Source of the DNA: Chalara sp. BL73 | Taxonomy: Eukaryota; Ascomycota; Leotiomycetes; Helotiales | Reading direction: 5' to 3' | Length of the DNA stretch: 64,000 nucleotides | Assembly: GCA_918026815.1 (NCBI GenBank) | Contig: CAKJVC010000008.1 | Location: 186,001-250,000 of the forward strand | Shown: positions 61,561 through 64,000 of the stretch, in pieces | How positions within the stretch are numbered: the first letter of the stretch is position 1 | Layout of the letters: every line of letters begins with the position of its first letter | The notes under the pieces: model-generated | What the model saw: the letters and a program-made list of their open reading frames with translations, nothing else | Told to the model about the DNA's origin: nothing | The model's database searches: none | Made by a program: the position numbers and the translations under genes

Positions 61561-62646
61561 GCACCAAATGCCCGCGATATGAAGTTGATGAATAGAGGAT
61601 ATTGTGGGAGTGGGAAGGTATTGTGAGATCATGAATGGAGTTAGACATACTTGTATGGATGGATCGCTCTGGAGCAGTCCTTTGTCTACGGTGCATGGAC
61701 TGATAAGCTGTACATATTCTAGACAGAAATAAGACTTATAAAGACTTTTCTCTTCTCCTGTAAGTTGGCTGCTCTGCTTGAAGAAGGAGCTACCATGTGG
61801 TACCACTCGGCCATATGAGACTCTTCTACAAAACCTTATTATGAGTTTAACGCATTCAGAGCAACTCACTACGGCCAAAGAGTCACCTCAAGCCGCCAAA
61901 CGTCGCCAAGACTAAGAATTAGGCAAGGAGGTATCCTTGTACTGCTATCCATCTATCATACCAACCGATCATGCACCAATACCAAAGACAAAAGACCCAG
62001 GGCCCAAGACGTTCCGCGTCAACCAAACCGTCTAATATGGATGTGCAAAACTTTGCGCGTGCCTAAAGCATTCTGTCACTTCTCTATCATTGCATGATAG
62101 GTGTGTCGATATGTGCGTCGGCAAAGATAGGCAAGTATCATGTCGGGGGCAGAGGTAGCAGGTGTATCGTCCGCTGAGTAGAGAATGGAACCTGTTATTA
62201 TTGTTAGCTGTATGTGGCAGAACGAACAGTTACGGTCAGTCGTTTGAGAGAGTGTGGTGGTAGTTAGGGTGGGTTGTGTGGAATGAGGATTGACACTTCC
62301 TGATGAGGTCTAGGGAGGGCTCGTTGGAAGCGGTGCTGAAAAACCAAGCTCGGAAACCACGTTTCCTTTATCCCATGATTGCAGGCGTCTGGTGTAAATG
62401 TTAACTTTATAGCAGTGATAGGGGTAAAGATGGGATTAAGGAACTTGCCGGTTAGAGTTATACGGGTCAACTTTGATCATTTCCTGATCAGTTATGCTCC
62501 ATATTTATGCTCAGCAAACTGCGTAACTCATCGCGTTCTGCAATTCTCTCTATTCAGCCAATTATCTTTTCCCACGAAGAAATCGATCACTTTGCTGATC
62601 CGGACTTCCTCGCTTCGTAATAGCCCCCAAAGAGTTCGAGACGAGG
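61561..62646. other. Intergenic 1.1 kb, no gene seen
   Basis: Short open frames only; 3' ends of two convergent genes. Confidence 0.45.
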
Positions 62647-63919
62647 TCATTGTGAGGCCCACAAAGGTCGCTCTTTCGGCACATAACTTGCCTTGTACGT
62701 ACCACAAAGCTTTTCTAAGGTCCTTCCAGGGTTGCCTTTATTCTTTCTCAGCGCGGCCAATATTTTAGCGAGAGGGATTTTATTGCCGATGACTTTATAG
62801 AATTCTTCTACGCGCTGTTGCTCCTTGTAAGATTCGTAATGATCAAGCGGAATTACCTCGCGGATCAAATCCTCGGATACATCATCGTACTCGCCCAGTT
62901 TGCGTATCTTTGCTGATCTCTCAAGATAACCCATGCCTTCCCTCATCTGCTGAAATACTTTCTCGCGCTCAGGAGTCGTAAGGCGCTTCTTAGCGTTTAT
63001 CCCATTAGACTCGGTTGGTGACAGAACCGTATCTGTTGTTTTAATATTTCAGGTTCAGGTGACGCCGAGAACTGACCAAAGTTGCGTTTATGGGATGTTT
63101 CTACCTTTATGATTTCTGTGGGCTCAGGGTTCGCTTTGGGCGACGGTTATATCATATAGCGCTGCTTCCTCAGGTATTGTATCTTTTAGTGGTACATCCC
63201 TTGATAGAGTGTTCTTCGATGCTGTTCGATGGATCCAAGATAGCATAAGAGCTTTTGTATTCGCCAGTGTTGAAAAAGTGCTCTGGAGCAACTGGACGGT
63301 ACTCAATCTCTGGAACAGGTGGAACTGGTACCGACAAAGGAGCCTTTGAATGGATTGCGTCCTGCTGATTGCTTTTCTCTAAATGATGTTCCTCTGTGTT
63401 GCAAGTCTGGCCATATATGCTGGATATTCGGGCTATTGCTCCACATGTTCATATTTGTCTCTTGTGTGCTAATGTGGGGCTGAGTTCTTATTTATGAATA
63501 GCTTTGAGCTCCAGGTAATCACTTTGGCCATTGTCAACTCTAGTGTCCTTATGCAGAATGGTCAGATGTCTTGTAGCTTATTCAGAGAGCAATTTGAAAT
63601 CATCCCCATTTGGAAACTCTCTCTCGGGACTTTTAAAACTTCTAAAAAATTCCTTCGCGAAGTATATGTCTCCTTGATAAGCTACCAAAGCTGCAAAAAG
63701 CTGTGGGTCGGTGAAATTCATGTCTTTGCACGGCTCAAACTTGCCAAGTAGCTTACCAAGTCTAGTGGTCAGCAATCCAGTGAGAACTAAATTCGATTTT
63801 TCAATATCATTGTCGCAGGTAGCGAGCAAGGATATTAGGTAGTCAATATCGTAATGAGCGTGCAGATTCAGGTCGATCAAAGCTTCCAAAGCGTCGCGGC
63901 GTTGATTTCCTTGGGCCAT
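62647..63919 (-). CDS. Uncharacterised multi-exon gene with UBA-like helices, possibly damaged
   Basis: Starts ATG at 63919 (MAQGNQRRDALEALIDLN). Exon 1 runs to about 63580 and holds helical motifs that look UBA-like: IDYLISLLATCDNDIEKSN and LFAALVAYQGDIYFAKEFF. A middle open segment (about 63410-63190) contains LSVPVPPVPEIEYRPVAP. The last exon (about 63040-62647) reads RLTTPEREKVFQQMREGMG, EDLIREVIPLDHY, and LAALRKNKGNPGRTLEKL, again a UBA-like helix. I could not join the segments in one frame: the middle frame ends in a stop near 63180 and no clear donor rescues it. Either small introns escape me or the gene is decaying. Family unknown. Confidence 0.45.
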
Positions 63920-64000
63920 AATAAGATGTTTCGCACCCGCTTTGAACGAAGGGAGACTAAATTTGTAGAATCTGGTCTGACCATGGGAGTTCCAGGCCTT

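Overview
The window looks like nuclear DNA of a filamentous ascomycete (Pezizomycotina). The supporting signs are many 45-90 nt GT-AG introns with CTAAC-like branch sites, a single combined Mad3/Bub1 kinase gene, fungal-only families (Clr5, fungal ubiquitin-like ULD, But2-like, DUF5672), a plectasin/eurocin-type defensin and an intronless tRNA-Pro. A leotiomycete is my guess; nothing here proves the class. Gene models were spliced by hand from splice signals, reading-frame phase and family motifs. Starts and exon ends are predictions.

Layout. 1-8.4 kb: 3' part of a nucleoside hydrolase, a RED/IK-like splicing factor, a DUF2235 hydrolase and a tRNA-Pro. 8.4-16.5 kb: gene-poor, with a candidate small secreted protein, a Fungal_trans_2 transcription-factor relic, and relics of a Clr5 gene and a ULD gene on the minus strand. 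16.5-30.9 kb: a Ser/His-rich small protein, BUB1/MAD3, a DUF5672 membrane-anchored protein, APN1, THI4 with a TPP riboswitch in its leader, an Old Yellow Enzyme and a 61-residue Cys-rich protein in three small exons. 30.9-46 kb: accessory region with a BTB gene, a secreted CS-alpha-beta defensin, a But2-like secreted protein, an orphan gene, and a hydantoin/dihydropyrimidine set in which the dihydropyrimidinase is intact while the neighbouring carbamoylase and flavin monooxygenase are broken. 46-64 kb: dense housekeeping genes (small mitochondrial-type protein, UMP/CMP kinase, eIF3m, ECM29, UBX protein, GCK-III kinase) and an unresolved minus-strand gene at the right edge.

The genes worth a second look are the defensin, the THI4 riboswitch with a short uORF starting inside its P1 stem, an 8-nt microexon that splits the catalytic motif of the nucleoside hydrolase, a 15-nt microexon in the dihydropyrimidinase, and the two relic islands. 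In the relics some lesions have a C-to-T/G-to-A look, which would fit RIP but is not proven. I saw no CRISPR array, no intact transposon and no clearly new multi-gene system.
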